From: Vibrio alfacsensis
GTDB lineage: Bacteria; Pseudomonadota; Gammaproteobacteria; Enterobacterales; Vibrionaceae
Length of the DNA: 64,000 nt
Assembly (NCBI RefSeq): GCF_003544875.1
Contig: NZ_CP032093.1
Coordinates: 2,666,001 to 2,730,000 of the forward strand
Reading direction: 5' to 3'
Under the pieces are notes generated by a model that did not search any database, was not told the origin of the DNA, and worked only from the letters and a program-made list of their open reading frames with translations. The position numbers were made by a program, and so were the translations under genes. Below are positions 32,924 to 43,114 of this stretch, one piece after another. Each line of letters begins with the position of its first letter. Positions within the stretch are counted from its first letter, which is position 1.

Positions 32924-34735
32924 ATGATGAACCATAAGAGACTCAGTGTACCACGCTTACTTACTCCAGTTGCACTGGCAATTACACTCGCAGCCTGTTC
33001 TTCAGGACCGCGCCAACCAAATAGCGTAGACATTACTCTTGAGCCTACACAATCAGCTCAGAGCTACATGATTCAAGCGGACAGCACCGAAGGTAGCTTA
33101 CAAAACGACTGGTTGATCATGGCAACAAAAGCAGCGATCCAAGTCAATGAATTGGATCAAGCTGAACTGCTCATCAAACGTCTTGCTCGTCAACAATTGA
33201 CCGAAGTTCAGCAAGCCGAGTGGCAACTGGCCCGCGCGACCATACAGCAAAAACAAGGCAATTACTCACAATTGCTGAAACTGCTCAATTTCCAACCTTG
33301 GTGGAAACTACCAAGTGAGCAATGGAAAGATTACTACTCCCTGCGCGCGGAGGCCTACCAGAGTTTAAACCAGCCTTTTGAAGCCAACCGTCAGTTGGTT
33401 TCAGAAAGCCAATATGCGTCATCTGCCGAGCAACGTGAAATCTCTAGCCGCATTTGGATGAATTTTGCCAGCTATTCAGAATACGAACTTACCGCTCTGC
33501 AAACCGATCCAAGTGAAGAAGTACTAGACGGTTGGTTGCAATTAGCGATTTACGCCAAAACTCTGGCGAATAACATTCCTCAGTTAAAAACAACGTTAGA
33601 GCGTTGGCTTAGCGAAAATCCATCGCATCCAGCAGCCATCTATACGCCAAGTGAAATTCAAAGCATTCTGTCACTAGACATTGTAAAACCGAACGCAACC
33701 GCACTGTTATTGCCACTTTCTGGTAAGTTTGCACCGCAAGCTCAGCTCATTCGTGATGGTTTTATCTTTGCCATGATGAATGATGCAACTCGAGATCCAA
33801 GCGCGACATTAACCGTCATTGATACACATGCGTACAGCGCTGATGCAATCAAACAACGCCTGATCAATGAAAACATCGATTTTGTAGTGGGTCCACTACA
33901 AAAAGAAAACGTCGAGTTATTGCAATCCACGCTCGATGGTTCTGAAACAGGCGTTGCAATACCTGCGCTTGCTCTCAACATTCCAGAGGATGTCCAACCT
34001 GGCACAAACATGTGCTACCTAGCGCTATCACCAGAACAGGAAGTGGCACAGGCGGCGAAATACCTATTCAGTCAAGGCTACCGTTATCCACTCATTTTGG
34101 CTCCAACTGGCAGTTATGGTCAGCGTGTTGTAAAAGCATTTGATGAAGAATGGGATAAATACAGCTCAAACAAGGTTGCAACCAGTTACTTTGGCGATAA
34201 GCGCCAATTACAAAAGAACATCAACGACGTCTTTGGTTTACAAGAAAGCCAACAGCGTATTGCTCAAATGCAATCCTTGATGCGCATCCCGCTAGAAACC
34301 CAACCTCGTAGCCGAAGAGATGTGGATGCGGTATATATCGTAGCAAGAAGTTCTGAGCTTACGCTTATCAAGCCATTTATTGAGGTCGCCATTAACCCTG
34401 ATGCTAAGCCACCTAAACTGTTTTCGAACTCCCGCAGTAATACTGGTGGTGCAACGTATGAAGATCTTTCAGGCGTAACGTACAGTGACATTCCGTTGCT
34501 GATCAATGCCGACCCGACCATTGCATCTGAAATGAATGAACTATGGTCTGAGCAATCGAATATGGAAAAACGCTTAGAAGCACTAGGTATGGATGCGTAT
34601 AAACTGATTGGTGAATTGCCACAGATGAAAGCCGTTCCTGGCTACTCAACCAACGGGCAAACTGGGGTACTGAGTATTGATAACAACTGTGTCGTTCAAC
34701 GCGAACTCAGTTGGGCGGAGCGCGGTGCTCTTTAG
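32924..34735 (+). CDS. lpoA: Penicillin-binding protein activator LpoA
   Basis: 603-residue outer-membrane lipoprotein that reaches through the periplasm to stimulate PBP1A. The signal peptide ends in lipobox LAAC (Cys about residue 25). The N-terminal half is TPR-like helical; the C-terminal half has a periplasmic-binding-protein fold beginning near residue 255 (ATALLLPLSGKFAPQAQLIRDG). First gene of the lpoA-yraN-diaA-dolP run, conserved in order with E. coli yraM-N-O-P. ATG at 32924 or 32927 could be the start. Confidence 0.96.
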   Translation: MMNHKRLSVPRLLTPVALAITLAACSSGPRQPNSVDITLEPTQSAQSYMIQADSTEGSLQNDWLIMATKAAIQVNELDQAELLIKRLARQQLTEVQQAEWQLARATIQQKQGNYSQLLKLLNFQPWWKLPSEQWKDYYSLRAEAYQSLNQPFEANRQLVSESQYASSAEQREISSRIWMNFASYSEYELTALQTDPSEEVLDGWLQLAIYAKTLANNIPQLKTTLERWLSENPSHPAAIYTPSEIQSILSLDIVKPNATALLLPLSGKFAPQAQLIRDGFIFAMMNDATRDPSATLTVIDTHAYSADAIKQRLINENIDFVVGPLQKENVELLQSTLDGSETGVAIPALALNIPEDVQPGTNMCYLALSPEQEVAQAAKYLFSQGYRYPLILAPTGSYGQRVVKAFDEEWDKYSSNKVATSYFGDKRQLQKNINDVFGLQESQQRIAQMQSLMRIPLETQPRSRRDVDAVYIVARSSELTLIKPFIEVAINPDAKPPKLFSNSRSNTGGATYEDLSGVTYSDIPLLINADPTIASEMNELWSEQSNMEKRLEALGMDAYKLIGELPQMKAVPGYSTNGQTGVLSIDNNCVVQRELSWAERGAL

Positions 34736-35090
34736 TAAACGCCATATCGGAAACCAATATGAAGCCCTGGCTAAGCAATACTTGCAACGCCAGGGCTTAC
34801 GTTTTCTCCAACAAAATTACCTGACCAAAGTCGGCGAGATTGATTTAATCTTCCAACAAGGTGAAACTATTGTTTTTGTGGAGGTCAAATACCGTAAAAA
34901 CGACCACTATGGGTCAGCGGCTGAAATGGTCACTTACACTAAAATGCGTAAGCTGGTAAAAACAGCGCATATTTGGCTTCGACAAAAGCAATACAACGCT
35001 CAAAATTTAGATTATCGGTTTGATGTGATTGCCATTCACAATGAGGGGCGAGACATTAACTGGATACAAAATGCAATCTCTGAAGGATAA
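34725..35090 (+). CDS. yraN: YraN family (UPF0102) endonuclease-like protein
   Basis: 121-residue UPF0102 protein with the restriction-endonuclease-like core GEIDLIFQQGETIVFVEVKYR (Asp then Glu-x-Lys), suggesting a nuclease role that is unproven. The GTG at 34725 is chosen: GGAG lies just before it and the protein starts VLFSKRHIGNQYEALA, where relatives start. An ATG at 34677 would overlap lpoA by 59 bp and add 16 unlikely residues. With the GTG start the overlap is 11 bp, giving coupling. Confidence 0.88.
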   Translation: MLFSKRHIGNQYEALAKQYLQRQGLRFLQQNYLTKVGEIDLIFQQGETIVFVEVKYRKNDHYGSAAEMVTYTKMRKLVKTAHIWLRQKQYNAQNLDYRFDVIAIHNEGRDINWIQNAISEG

Positions 35091-35684
<594 letters not shown>

Positions 35685-35706
35685 CCAATATTGAGAGTTT
35701 AGAATT

Positions 35707-36309
35707 ATGATACGTAGTCTTGTCATTTTATGCGCTGCGCTCAGCATGAGCGGCTGTGCTGGTTTGTTTATCGCAGGGGCTGCAACCACTGCCAATATCG
35801 TCACTGATACACGTACAACCAAAGAAATTTGGCAAGATAACAATATCGAATTCGAAATTGCCGCCATTGGTAACAAAGCACCTTTCAAAGGCAAAACTCG
35901 TATTGTCGCAAGCTCGTATAACGGAACGGTCGTGCTGATGGGGCAGGCGCCTACCGACGAGCTGATCAATGAATTTGAACGCAGAGCTCGTGATATTGAG
36001 GGCGTGAAAAATATTCACAACCAAATTAAGCAAAAAGAGCCGCTAAGCGTGACTCAAATCAGCAACGACAGTTGGATTACAACGAAAGTAAAATCCGCAC
36101 TTCTCACCGATAGCGAGCTTAATGGCGTAAAAGTCAAAGTCATCACTGAAGATAGCGATGTCTTCTTATTCGGTTACGTGACACCAAAGCAGAGTGAACG
36201 AGCGACAGAGATTGCACGTAATATCTCAGGTGTAAAACAAGTGATCAAAGGCTTTCAATATGGTGAAGCGACAGAAGTGAATGCAACTGAAAAAGAAGCG
36301 CTTGAGTAG
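35707..36309 (+). CDS. dolP: Dual BON-domain outer-membrane lipoprotein DolP
   Basis: 200-residue lipoprotein that supports outer-membrane integrity and BAM function at the division site. Lipobox MSGC (Cys about residue 17) follows a short signal. Two BON domains lie at about residues 52-115 and 122-190 (the second containing DSWITTKVKSALLTDSELNG). Formerly yraP. Followed by a terminator shared with sspB. Confidence 0.95.
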   Translation: MIRSLVILCAALSMSGCAGLFIAGAATTANIVTDTRTTKEIWQDNNIEFEIAAIGNKAPFKGKTRIVASSYNGTVVLMGQAPTDELINEFERRARDIEGVKNIHNQIKQKEPLSVTQISNDSWITTKVKSALLTDSELNGVKVKVITEDSDVFLFGYVTPKQSERATEIARNISGVKQVIKGFQYGEATEVNATEKEALE

Positions 36310-36344
36310 GTAAGCACTGTCTTGAAAGGTAAATAAATCGCAAT

Positions 36345-36373
36345 AAAAAAGCAGCACGAGTGCTGCTTTTTTT
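36345..36373. terminator. Bidirectional terminator between dolP and sspB
   Basis: Stem AAAAGCAGCAC / GTGCTGCTTTTT with a 2-base loop, flanked by A and T runs, usable for both converging transcripts. Confidence 0.92.
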
Positions 36374-36851
36374 ATTTGATAACTCTTAAGCTTGGTCGAC
36401 CTTTTGGACGAGGCGCTTCTTCCTCCTCAGACCCTGACTCATCAGTGTCTGAACCGCCACTCACGGTTGTAAATGATGGTGATTGCTCTTCTTCAACAAT
36501 CCCCTCTTCCTCAATATGAGTGTAAGCTTCCTCAGGTTCAAACATGGTACCTGCGCCATTCTCGCGAGCGTAAATCGCTTGAACCGCATACATCGGCACA
36601 ATAACCGAATGCGGACGACCGCTAAAACGAGCATGGAAAGTAATCGCATCATTACCCAACTCAAGCTGTCCGACTGCACGAGGAGCAATATTCAGGATAA
36701 TTTGACCATCTTGAATAAACTCAACTGGCACACGTACACCCGGCAATGTTGCGTCAACAACCAAGTGAGGAGTTAAGTCGTTGTCTACTAACCATTCGTA
36801 AAATGCGCGAAGCATATACGGACGGCGAGCAGTCATTTTTGCAATATCCAT
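36372..36851 (-). CDS. sspB: ClpXP protease specificity-enhancing factor SspB
   Basis: 159-residue adaptor that delivers ssrA-tagged proteins from stalled ribosomes to ClpXP. The N-terminal substrate-binding fold (about 1-110; RRPYMLRAFYEWLVDNDLTP) is followed by an acidic flexible linker and the C-terminal ClpX-docking tail GRPSLRVIK. It follows sspA by 19 bp in one operon; its stop lies inside the shared terminator. Confidence 0.97.
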   Translation of the reverse strand: MDIAKMTARRPYMLRAFYEWLVDNDLTPHLVVDATLPGVRVPVEFIQDGQIILNIAPRAVGQLELGNDAITFHARFSGRPHSVIVPMYAVQAIYARENGAGTMFEPEEAYTHIEEEGIVEEEQSPSFTTVSGGSDTDESGSEEEEAPRPKGRPSLRVIK

Positions 36852-36870
36852 AACGTGTTATCTAAATCGC

Positions 36871-37506
36871 TTAGCGAACTAGGCGCATTTCACGCTCTGC
36901 TTCAGTTAGAGAAGCAAGGAATGAATCACGTTCAAATACACGGCTCATGTAAACTTTGATCTCTTTTGAGCCAGGGCCAACAAGATCAATACCTAGTTGA
37001 GGCAAACGCCACAGTAGTGGAGCTAGGTAACAGTCAATTAGGCTGAATTCTTCACTCATGAAGTATTCGTATTCAGCGAAGATTGGCGCTAGAGTCAGAA
37101 GATCGTTACGTAGTTTAGTACGTGCTTTTTCTGATTCTTCAGCATTACCCTTAACAACTTTTTCAGCGAGTGAGTACCAGTTACGTTCAATACGGTACAT
37201 CATCAAACGGCTGTTACCACGTGCAACTGGGTATACAGGCATTAGAGGTGGATGAGGGAAACGCTCGTCCAAGTACTCCATGATGATTTTTGAATCGTAA
37301 AGAGCTAGCTCACGGTCAACAAGAGTTGGCACTGATTTGTATGGGTTTAGCTCTACAAGTTCAGCAGGAAGGTTTGCTTCATCAACAAGCTCAACTTCTA
37401 CACTTACGCCTTTTTCAGCTAGTACGATGCGAACCTGATGGCTATACAAATCTGATGCACTTGAGAAAAGAGTCATCACAGAACGTTTATTGGCAGCTAC
37501 AGCCAT
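36871..37506 (-). CDS. sspA: Stringent starvation protein A
   Basis: 211-residue GST-fold protein that binds RNA polymerase and alters transcription in stationary phase and stress. N-terminal thioredoxin-like domain includes SVMTLFSSASDLYSHQVRIV and SVPTLVDRELALYDSKIIMEYL; the helical GST C-domain follows. Like other SspA proteins it probably lacks GST activity. Confidence 0.96.
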   Translation of the reverse strand: MAVAANKRSVMTLFSSASDLYSHQVRIVLAEKGVSVEVELVDEANLPAELVELNPYKSVPTLVDRELALYDSKIIMEYLDERFPHPPLMPVYPVARGNSRLMMYRIERNWYSLAEKVVKGNAEESEKARTKLRNDLLTLAPIFAEYEYFMSEEFSLIDCYLAPLLWRLPQLGIDLVGPGSKEIKVYMSRVFERDSFLASLTEAEREMRLVR

Positions 37507-37534
37507 GGAGCCCTCCAGTACACTTACAAATAAA

Positions 37535-37562
37535 AATAATGGAGGCTAAGCCTCCATTATCC
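37535..37562 (-). terminator. Intrinsic terminator of petABC
   Basis: Minus-strand stem AATGGAGGC / GCCTCCATT with a 3-base loop followed by ATTTTTATTT, 40 bp after the petC stop and just before sspA. Confidence 0.88.
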
Positions 37563-37602
37563 ATCAATTAAAATTGGGAATTAGCACGGTATGATAGCAC
37601 AA

Positions 37603-38340
37603 TTAATGCACATCACGCCAATACTCTTTCTTGAGCAACACGACAACAATAGTTAATAGAACTAAGAAGCCCATTACCCACCAGCCCAGCGCATGACGCT
37701 CTAGTTGAACCGGGTCACCTGAATAAACAAGGAAGTTCACTAAGTCACCTACCGCTTTGTCGTATTCCCCAGAACTCAGCTCACCAGTACCGTTAGTTTC
37801 TGTACCAATAACCACTTGTACTTCTTCACCATTAACAACTTTAGTGCCATAAACCGGCGTTGGAATGCCTTGAAGCTCTTCAAGAACATGTGGCATACCC
37901 ACACTTGGGAAGACTAAGTTGTTCACGCCAAATGGACGAGATGGATCAACATAGAAAGCACGTAAATAAGTATACAGCCAATCTGCACCACGAACTCGCG
38001 CCACCAACGTAAGATCTGGTGGTGGAGCACCAAACCAATCACCGGCTTGTTTTGCTGGCATGGCATTGACCATAAGATCACCTACTTTCGCTTCAGGATC
38101 GAAAATAAGGTTTTCTTTCATTAGATCAATTGGGATCTCCAAGTCTGTCGCCACTCGCTCGTAACGCTGATACTGCGTAGAGTGACAAGCAAAACAGTAG
38201 TTCATGAATAGCTTCGCACCATTTTGTAACGAAGCCTTATCCGTTAGGTCTACGTTTGCTTTATCGAGCGGTACGTTGGCCCCCGCTGCCATCGCAAGAG
38301 ATGGCAACATAGCAAATAGAATTACAATCCACTTCTTCAT
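37603..38340 (-). CDS. petC: Cytochrome c1 of the bc1 complex
   Basis: 245-residue membrane-anchored c-type cytochrome, electron acceptor from the Rieske protein in ubiquinol-cytochrome c reductase. Signal peptide with AMA cleavage site (about residues 17-19), heme motif CFACH (about 48-52) and one C-terminal membrane helix (WWVMGFLVLLTIVVVLL) are visible. Overlaps petB by 4 bp (ATGA). Confidence 0.97.
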   Translation of the reverse strand: MKKWIVILFAMLPSLAMAAGANVPLDKANVDLTDKASLQNGAKLFMNYCFACHSTQYQRYERVATDLEIPIDLMKENLIFDPEAKVGDLMVNAMPAKQAGDWFGAPPPDLTLVARVRGADWLYTYLRAFYVDPSRPFGVNNLVFPSVGMPHVLEELQGIPTPVYGTKVVNGEEVQVVIGTETNGTGELSSGEYDKAVGDLVNFLVYSGDPVQLERHALGWWVMGFLVLLTIVVVLLKKEYWRDVH

Positions 38341-39602
38341 TTGAATGTCACCCTCTCTGGTAATGGTTTGGTCGCTTCATTTTTGCTGTAGAAGAACAGC
38401 AACACAAAGAACATGAAGTAACACAAGCTAAAGATCTGAGACAATATTGTGTACAGCGGCGTTGCCGGTAGTGCACCCAAAATACCTAGAGCGATAAAGG
38501 CGATAGTGAACTGAACGATATTCAATAGGTGGATCTTACTGCGGTAACGGTAAGAGCGTACTTTACAGCGATCCAACCACGGTAGAACAAACAGTACTGC
38601 AATCGACGCACCCATTAAGATAACACCCAATAGTTTGTCTGGAACCGCACGCAAGATTGCGTAGAACGGAGTGAAGTACCATACCGGAGCGATGTGCTCA
38701 GGTGTCTTCAGTGGGTTTGCAGCTTCAAAGTTAGGCGGCTCAAGGAAGTACCCACCCATCTCAGGGTTGAAGAACAGCACGTAACAGAAGAAAAACAAGA
38801 AACCAGCCACACCAACCAAGTCCTTAACCGTACCGTAAGGGTGGAAAGGAATAGAATCGATGATGTCGTATTTCTTCGTGTAGTAATCGTGGAACTTGAA
38901 TTGCGTTTCGTAATCGTCGCCCATTGAACCTTTTGGTAGCTTAGTCTCGATACCATCTGGGTTGTTAGAACCAACTTCGTGCAGCGCCAATACGTGTAGC
39001 ACAACAAGAAGAAGTAGCACGATAGGCAGTGCAATAACATGTAGTGCGAAGAAACGGTTCAACGTTGCACCAGAGATGATGTAATCACCACGGATCCAAA
39101 GCGTTAAATCATCACCGATAACAGGAATCGCCCCAAACAGAGAAATAATTACCTGCGCACCCCAGTAGGACATCTGACCCCATGGCAATAGGTAGCCCAT
39201 GAACGCTTCAGCCATGAGAACTAAGAAGATCAACATACCGAAGATCCACAATAACTCACGAGGCTTTTGGTATGAACCGTAAATCAAACCACGGAACATG
39301 TGCAGGTATACCACCACGAAAAACGCAGATGCACCTGTTGAGTGCATATAACGTAGCAACCAACCGTACTCAACGTCGCGCATAATGTATTCGATAGAAG
39401 CAAACGCACCATCACCAGACGGTACATAGTTCATTGTCAGCCAAATACCCGTTAGGATTTGGTTAACCAACACCAACATCGCCAAAGAACCAAAAAGGTA
39501 CCAAAAGTTGAAATTCTTTGGCATTGGGTATTCAGACAAATGCTTTTTATAGGCATTCATCGCTGGAAGTCGTTTTTCTACCCAGTCTAATAGTGCTTGC
39601 AT
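38337..39602 (-). CDS. petB: Cytochrome b of the bc1 complex
   Basis: 421-residue integral membrane subunit carrying the two b hemes and the quinone sites. About eight helices; heme-ligand regions LRYMHSTGASAFFVVVYLHM and NRFFALHVIALPIVLLLLV, and the Qo-site PVWY (in HIAPVWYFTPFYAILRA) are present. The PEWY motif of many cytochromes b is PVWY here, as is common in beta/gamma-proteobacteria. The petA stop and petB start share a base. Confidence 0.97.
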   Translation of the reverse strand: MQALLDWVEKRLPAMNAYKKHLSEYPMPKNFNFWYLFGSLAMLVLVNQILTGIWLTMNYVPSGDGAFASIEYIMRDVEYGWLLRYMHSTGASAFFVVVYLHMFRGLIYGSYQKPRELLWIFGMLIFLVLMAEAFMGYLLPWGQMSYWGAQVIISLFGAIPVIGDDLTLWIRGDYIISGATLNRFFALHVIALPIVLLLLVVLHVLALHEVGSNNPDGIETKLPKGSMGDDYETQFKFHDYYTKKYDIIDSIPFHPYGTVKDLVGVAGFLFFFCYVLFFNPEMGGYFLEPPNFEAANPLKTPEHIAPVWYFTPFYAILRAVPDKLLGVILMGASIAVLFVLPWLDRCKVRSYRYRSKIHLLNIVQFTIAFIALGILGALPATPLYTILSQIFSLCYFMFFVLLFFYSKNEATKPLPERVTFK

Positions 39603-40192
39603 TATGCGTCTCCCTCATCAACACCGATCATGAGCTTCGTGTCACTCAAATACATGTGCTTAGGAACCACAAGGTTCAGTGGAGCAGGCACCCCCTGGAA
39701 CACTCGACCAGCCATATCAAACTTAGAACCATGACATGGGCAGAAGAAACCAGACTTAACACCCTGAACTTGTTCAGCAAAGGTATCAGGTAGGTAAGTC
39801 GGTGAACAACCTAAGTGAGTACAGAAGCCAACCGCCACAAAAAACTCAGGTTTTATCGAGCGATACGCATTCTGAGCATAAACTGGCTGTTGTTCCATTT
39901 CTGATTTTGGATCACGAAGCTGTCCATCGATGTTCTTTAGGTTATCCACCACTTCTTGAGTTCGGCGTACTACCCATACAGGTTTACCCTGCCACTCAAC
40001 TCGGACCATCTGGCCAGCTTCAATTTTACTAATATCCACTTCCACCGGCGCACCTGCAGCTTTTGCTTTGGCACTAGGATTCCATGATTTTATAAAAGGA
40101 ACGGCGACGGCAGCTGCTCCTAAACCACCAACAACTGCCGTTGTAGCGGTTAGAAAACGCCTGCGACCGTTATTTAAAGGCGCGTTGCTCAT
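39602..40192 (-). CDS. petA: Rieske iron-sulfur subunit of the bc1 complex
   Basis: 196-residue 2Fe-2S protein that passes electrons from ubiquinol to cytochrome c1. The N-terminus has a twin-arginine signal anchor (NNGRRRFLTATTAVVGGLGA), consistent with Tat-dependent insertion of the folded cluster domain. Cluster ligands are CTHLGC and CPCHGS. First gene of petABC, with its own promoter about 100 bp upstream. Confidence 0.97.
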   Translation of the reverse strand: MSNAPLNNGRRRFLTATTAVVGGLGAAAVAVPFIKSWNPSAKAKAAGAPVEVDISKIEAGQMVRVEWQGKPVWVVRRTQEVVDNLKNIDGQLRDPKSEMEQQPVYAQNAYRSIKPEFFVAVGFCTHLGCSPTYLPDTFAEQVQGVKSGFFCPCHGSKFDMAGRVFQGVPAPLNLVVPKHMYLSDTKLMIGVDEGDA

Positions 40193-40291
40193 CCAAACAT
40201 TCTCCCATTTGCTCCCTTTGGATCGTTATTATTCCGCTTAATAAGAGCATGGCTAACAAATAATGAATTTAGTTCTATTTATTGGGGAGAA

Positions 40292-40319
40292 ATGATAAAG
40301 AAAACCCTACTTTTGACAA
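40292..40319 (-). promoter_or_regulatory. Promoter of petABC
   Basis: Minus-strand TTGTCA, 16-bp spacer, TATCAT, about 100 bp before the petA start. Confidence 0.65.
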
Positions 40320-40653
40320 GATAAAGCTACCTTTTGTAACATTTGTGAGGCGAATCGCCCACGCCGTCACAAAAGCAGTAAAATTCTAAAAATAGATGTG
40401 ATTTGCAACAAGAAAGCAAAATCAATAACAGTAAAAGAGAGCTTAACTTTCCCTTAAATCGGTTATTTTCAGGTGATTAGCCAAGGAGTTGAGCCATCAT
40501 TGTTGCGCACTACACCTTTCCATAGGGACAAGGTTGTAGCACATGAAATAACAAAAATTCGGCTTATAAAACGAAGAAATATTGCGAGGATATTAACTAA
40601 AGCGTGTTACACGAAGTGAATTGAAGAGGCGTGTTTTAAAACGCCAGAAAAAC
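40320..40653. other. Non-coding stretch between petA and rpsI
   Basis: About 330 bp, AT-rich, no open frame with a ribosome site. It contains an imperfect hairpin at about 40509-40542 (arms CTACACCTT / AAGGTTGTAG) and a smaller one at 40629-40646 (GGCGT / ACGCC). It could hold an unrecognised small RNA, but no promoter-terminator pair is clear. Confidence 0.4.
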
Positions 40654-40680
40654 AAAAAGCCCGGCATATAGCCGAGCTTT
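40654..40680 (-). terminator. Intrinsic terminator of rplM-rpsI
   Basis: Minus-strand stem AAGCTCGGC / GCCGGGCTT around TATAT, then TTTTGTTTTTC, about 55 bp past the rpsI stop. Confidence 0.88.
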
Positions 40681-40734
40681 GATGCACAGTTTCCAGAGTA
40701 ACTCTGGACCAGCATAATTTCCGATAAGAGGAAA

Positions 40735-41127
40735 TTAACGCTTAGAGAACTGTGGACGACGACGTGCTTTACGTAGACCAACTTTCTTACGTTCAACGCA
40801 ACGAGCGTCACGAGTAACGTAACCAGCTGCACGTAGAGTAGGACGTAGAGACTCATCGTATTCCATAAGAGCGCGAGTGATACCGTGACGGATAGCACCA
40901 GCTTGACCAGAAATACCGCCACCTTTAACAGTAACGTATAGGTCTAGCTTCTCAGTTAGTTCAACTAGCTCAAGAGGTTGTTTAACAACCATGCGAGAAG
41001 TTGGACGACCGAAGTACTCATCAAGGCTACGCTTGTTGATTACGATGTTGCCGCTGCCTGGTTTGATGAAAACACGCGCAGCTGAGCTTTTGCGACGGCC
41101 AGTGCCGTAGTATTGATTCTCTGCCAT
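40735..41127 (-). CDS. rpsI: 30S ribosomal protein S9
   Basis: 130-residue S9, which touches the P-site tRNA through its C-terminal tail. Start [20 protein letters not shown] and end [11 protein letters not shown] are typical; the last Lys-Arg is the tRNA-contacting end. Start at 41127, with a GGGGA ribosome site; an ATG five codons upstream is less likely. Follows rplM by 15 bp in the conserved L13-S9 operon. Confidence 0.98.
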   Translation of the reverse strand: MAENQYYGTGRRKSSAARVFIKPGSGNIVINKRSLDEYFGRPTSRMVVKQPLELVELTEKLDLYVTVKGGGISGQAGAIRHGITRALMEYDESLRPTLRAAGYVTRDARCVERKKVGLRKARRRPQFSKR

Positions 41128-41142
41128 TTTCGAAATCCCCAA

Positions 41143-41571
41143 TTAGATGTCTAGTACTTGTGGTTGTTGAGCAACATGGTTGTGCTCAGCGCCCGCGTAA
41201 ACTTTAAGCTTACGGTACATAGCACGGCCTAGAGGACCACGTGGAAGCATACCTTTAACTGCTAGCTCAAGAGCCATCTCAGGTTTACGATCGATCAACT
41301 TTTCAAAAGTGATAGATTTTAGACCACCTGGGAATTCAGAGTGACGGTAGTACACTTTGTTTTTAGCTTTGTTACCAGTTACAGTAACTTTCTCAGCATT
41401 GATAACGATGATGTAATCACCAGTGTCAACGTGAGGAGTGTATTCAGCTTTGTGTTTGCCACGTAGGCGAGATGCAATTTCACTTGCTAGACGGCCAAGA
41501 GTTTTACCCTCTGCGTCTACAACGTACCAGTCGCGTTTTACAGTTTCTGGTTTAGCAACGAAAGTTTTCAT
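41143..41571 (-). CDS. rplM: 50S ribosomal protein L13
   Basis: 142-residue L13, same length as in E. coli, with [20 protein letters not shown] at the start and the signature [21 protein letters not shown] near residue 108. In E. coli L13 represses its own operon by binding the mRNA leader; the long leader here would allow this. Confidence 0.98.
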   Translation of the reverse strand: MKTFVAKPETVKRDWYVVDAEGKTLGRLASEIASRLRGKHKAEYTPHVDTGDYIIVINAEKVTVTGNKAKNKVYYRHSEFPGGLKSITFEKLIDRKPEMALELAVKGMLPRGPLGRAMYRKLKVYAGAEHNHVAQQPQVLDI

Positions 41572-41742
41572 GCTAATAATAACCCGTTAATTAAAATTTA
41601 AACTTTAAGGAACACCCAATAGTGCTCCCACACTGTCTAAGAGCCCAGTCATCACCCCTTCGAGTCGTTGGTTCTCTCGACCTTCTATGTCGAAATAACT
41701 TCGATAATCAGGTCTGCAGTAACGGTGGGTCGCAGGATTATA
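41572..41742 (-). promoter_or_regulatory. rplM promoter -10 and mRNA leader
   Basis: Minus-strand TATAAT at 41737-41742 followed by the GC-rich discriminator CCTGCGACCC typical of ribosomal promoters; no good -35 is visible. The leader of about 155 bases can fold, for example TCGAAGTTATTTCGA near 41690-41705, and would be the target of L13 autoregulation known from E. coli. Confidence 0.6.
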
Positions 41743-41815
41743 GAAGACCGAAGAAAAATCACCTTTTTGCGCCAAATCACTAATTTTTCTTCTCTTTTAA
41801 TATCCGCTTATTATT

Positions 41816-42916
41816 TTAAGCCAGATGCTCTTTCGTGAGGTAATCGTGGCTTTGCATCTCCGTCAAGCGAGATAAACAACGCTTAAACTCAAACTCCAGC
41901 AGGCCATCCGAGTAAAGTAACGGCATTGCGACCTCTGCGGAAATAATCAATTTAACGTTACGTTCATAGAACTCATCGACCAACGCAATAAAACGCCTTG
42001 CTGCATCATCCATTTTACCATCCATCTGTTTGACACAACCTAACAATACTGTGTGGTAGATGCGCGAGATTTCAATATAGTCATTCTGGCTACGTGGGGT
42101 TTGACAGAGTTGCTCAAACGTCGCATGCAGCACGCCATCACTGGCTTCCATGACAGCAATATCACGATGATTAATCTCTATCACATTACTCGCGACCTTT
42201 CGTTCGCCAATTAACTGTTGGTAATAGCGGTTTAGATTGATTGCAGCTTGCTCATCAAGTGGGTAATGATAAATCTCTGCTTGTTCTAAGGTTCTTAAGC
42301 GATAGTCCACACCACTATCAACATTAAGAATGTCACAGCGCTGCTGAATTAATGCGATAGCAGGAAGAAAGCGAGCGCGCTGCAGGCCATTGCGATACAA
42401 GTTTTCCGGTTCAATATTGGATGTCGCAACAAGAATCATCTGGCGCTTAAACATCTCTTGTAATAACGTCGCCAAAATCATTGCATCGGTAATGTCGGAC
42501 ACGAAGAACTCGTCAAAACAGACAATATCCGCTTCCTTTTTAAATTGGTCAGCCACTTTCGACAGTGGGTTCTCAACCTCTCCCAACCGCTTGAGTTCAT
42601 CGTGCACGCGATACATAAATCGGTGAAAATGCACTCTCATTTTCTTTTCTGTTGGCAAAGCGTCATAAAAGGCATCCATCAGATAGGTCTTTCCGCGCCC
42701 CACTCCCCAAAAATACAGGCCTTTGGGTGGTTCGGGTAATTCCGCTTTCTTGCCAAGCAACTTTTGCCAGGTGCTAAGCTGAGGGATGGGAGCAGTTTGA
42801 AATTCCGCAATGGCGTAATAGAGTTTATCTAAAGCGGTAACAGCAGCATGTTGAGCTTCATCAGGCTGGAATCCATGTTCTGCAATGTCTCTTTGGTATC
42901 GTTTTAATGGTGTCAT
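41816..42916 (-). CDS. zapE: Cell division protein ZapE (AFG1-like ATPase)
   Basis: 366-residue P-loop ATPase of the AFG1/ZapE family; ZapE destabilises FtsZ polymers and is needed under stress or low oxygen. Walker A GVGRGKT at residues 71-77 and Walker B ADIVCFDEFFVSD (about 130-142) are present. Divergent from zapG, as in E. coli (yhcM/yhcB). Confidence 0.95.
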   Translation of the reverse strand: MTPLKRYQRDIAEHGFQPDEAQHAAVTALDKLYYAIAEFQTAPIPQLSTWQKLLGKKAELPEPPKGLYFWGVGRGKTYLMDAFYDALPTEKKMRVHFHRFMYRVHDELKRLGEVENPLSKVADQFKKEADIVCFDEFFVSDITDAMILATLLQEMFKRQMILVATSNIEPENLYRNGLQRARFLPAIALIQQRCDILNVDSGVDYRLRTLEQAEIYHYPLDEQAAINLNRYYQQLIGERKVASNVIEINHRDIAVMEASDGVLHATFEQLCQTPRSQNDYIEISRIYHTVLLGCVKQMDGKMDDAARRFIALVDEFYERNVKLIISAEVAMPLLYSDGLLEFEFKRCLSRLTEMQSHDYLTKEHLA

Positions 42917-43114
42917 AGCATTACGTCGTATCAGAGGTACAGAGAAAATGTGTCACGCAACAGTCAGTTTGTTTCATTCTGTAGAGGGTACTTGCACTCC
43001 AGAAACATCGCTTCTATTTTTCTTTATCGACTGTGCAAGCCATAGTAACATGGTCAAGCACTGCGTGTAACTAAGTAGTAAAAGACTTGTTAAATACAAC
43101 TATAAGGAGCAGTT

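Noticed and set aside
40593..40922. 109-codon frame opposite phase to rpsI on the minus strand
   Set aside because: Out-of-frame shadow of rpsI crossing its terminator.
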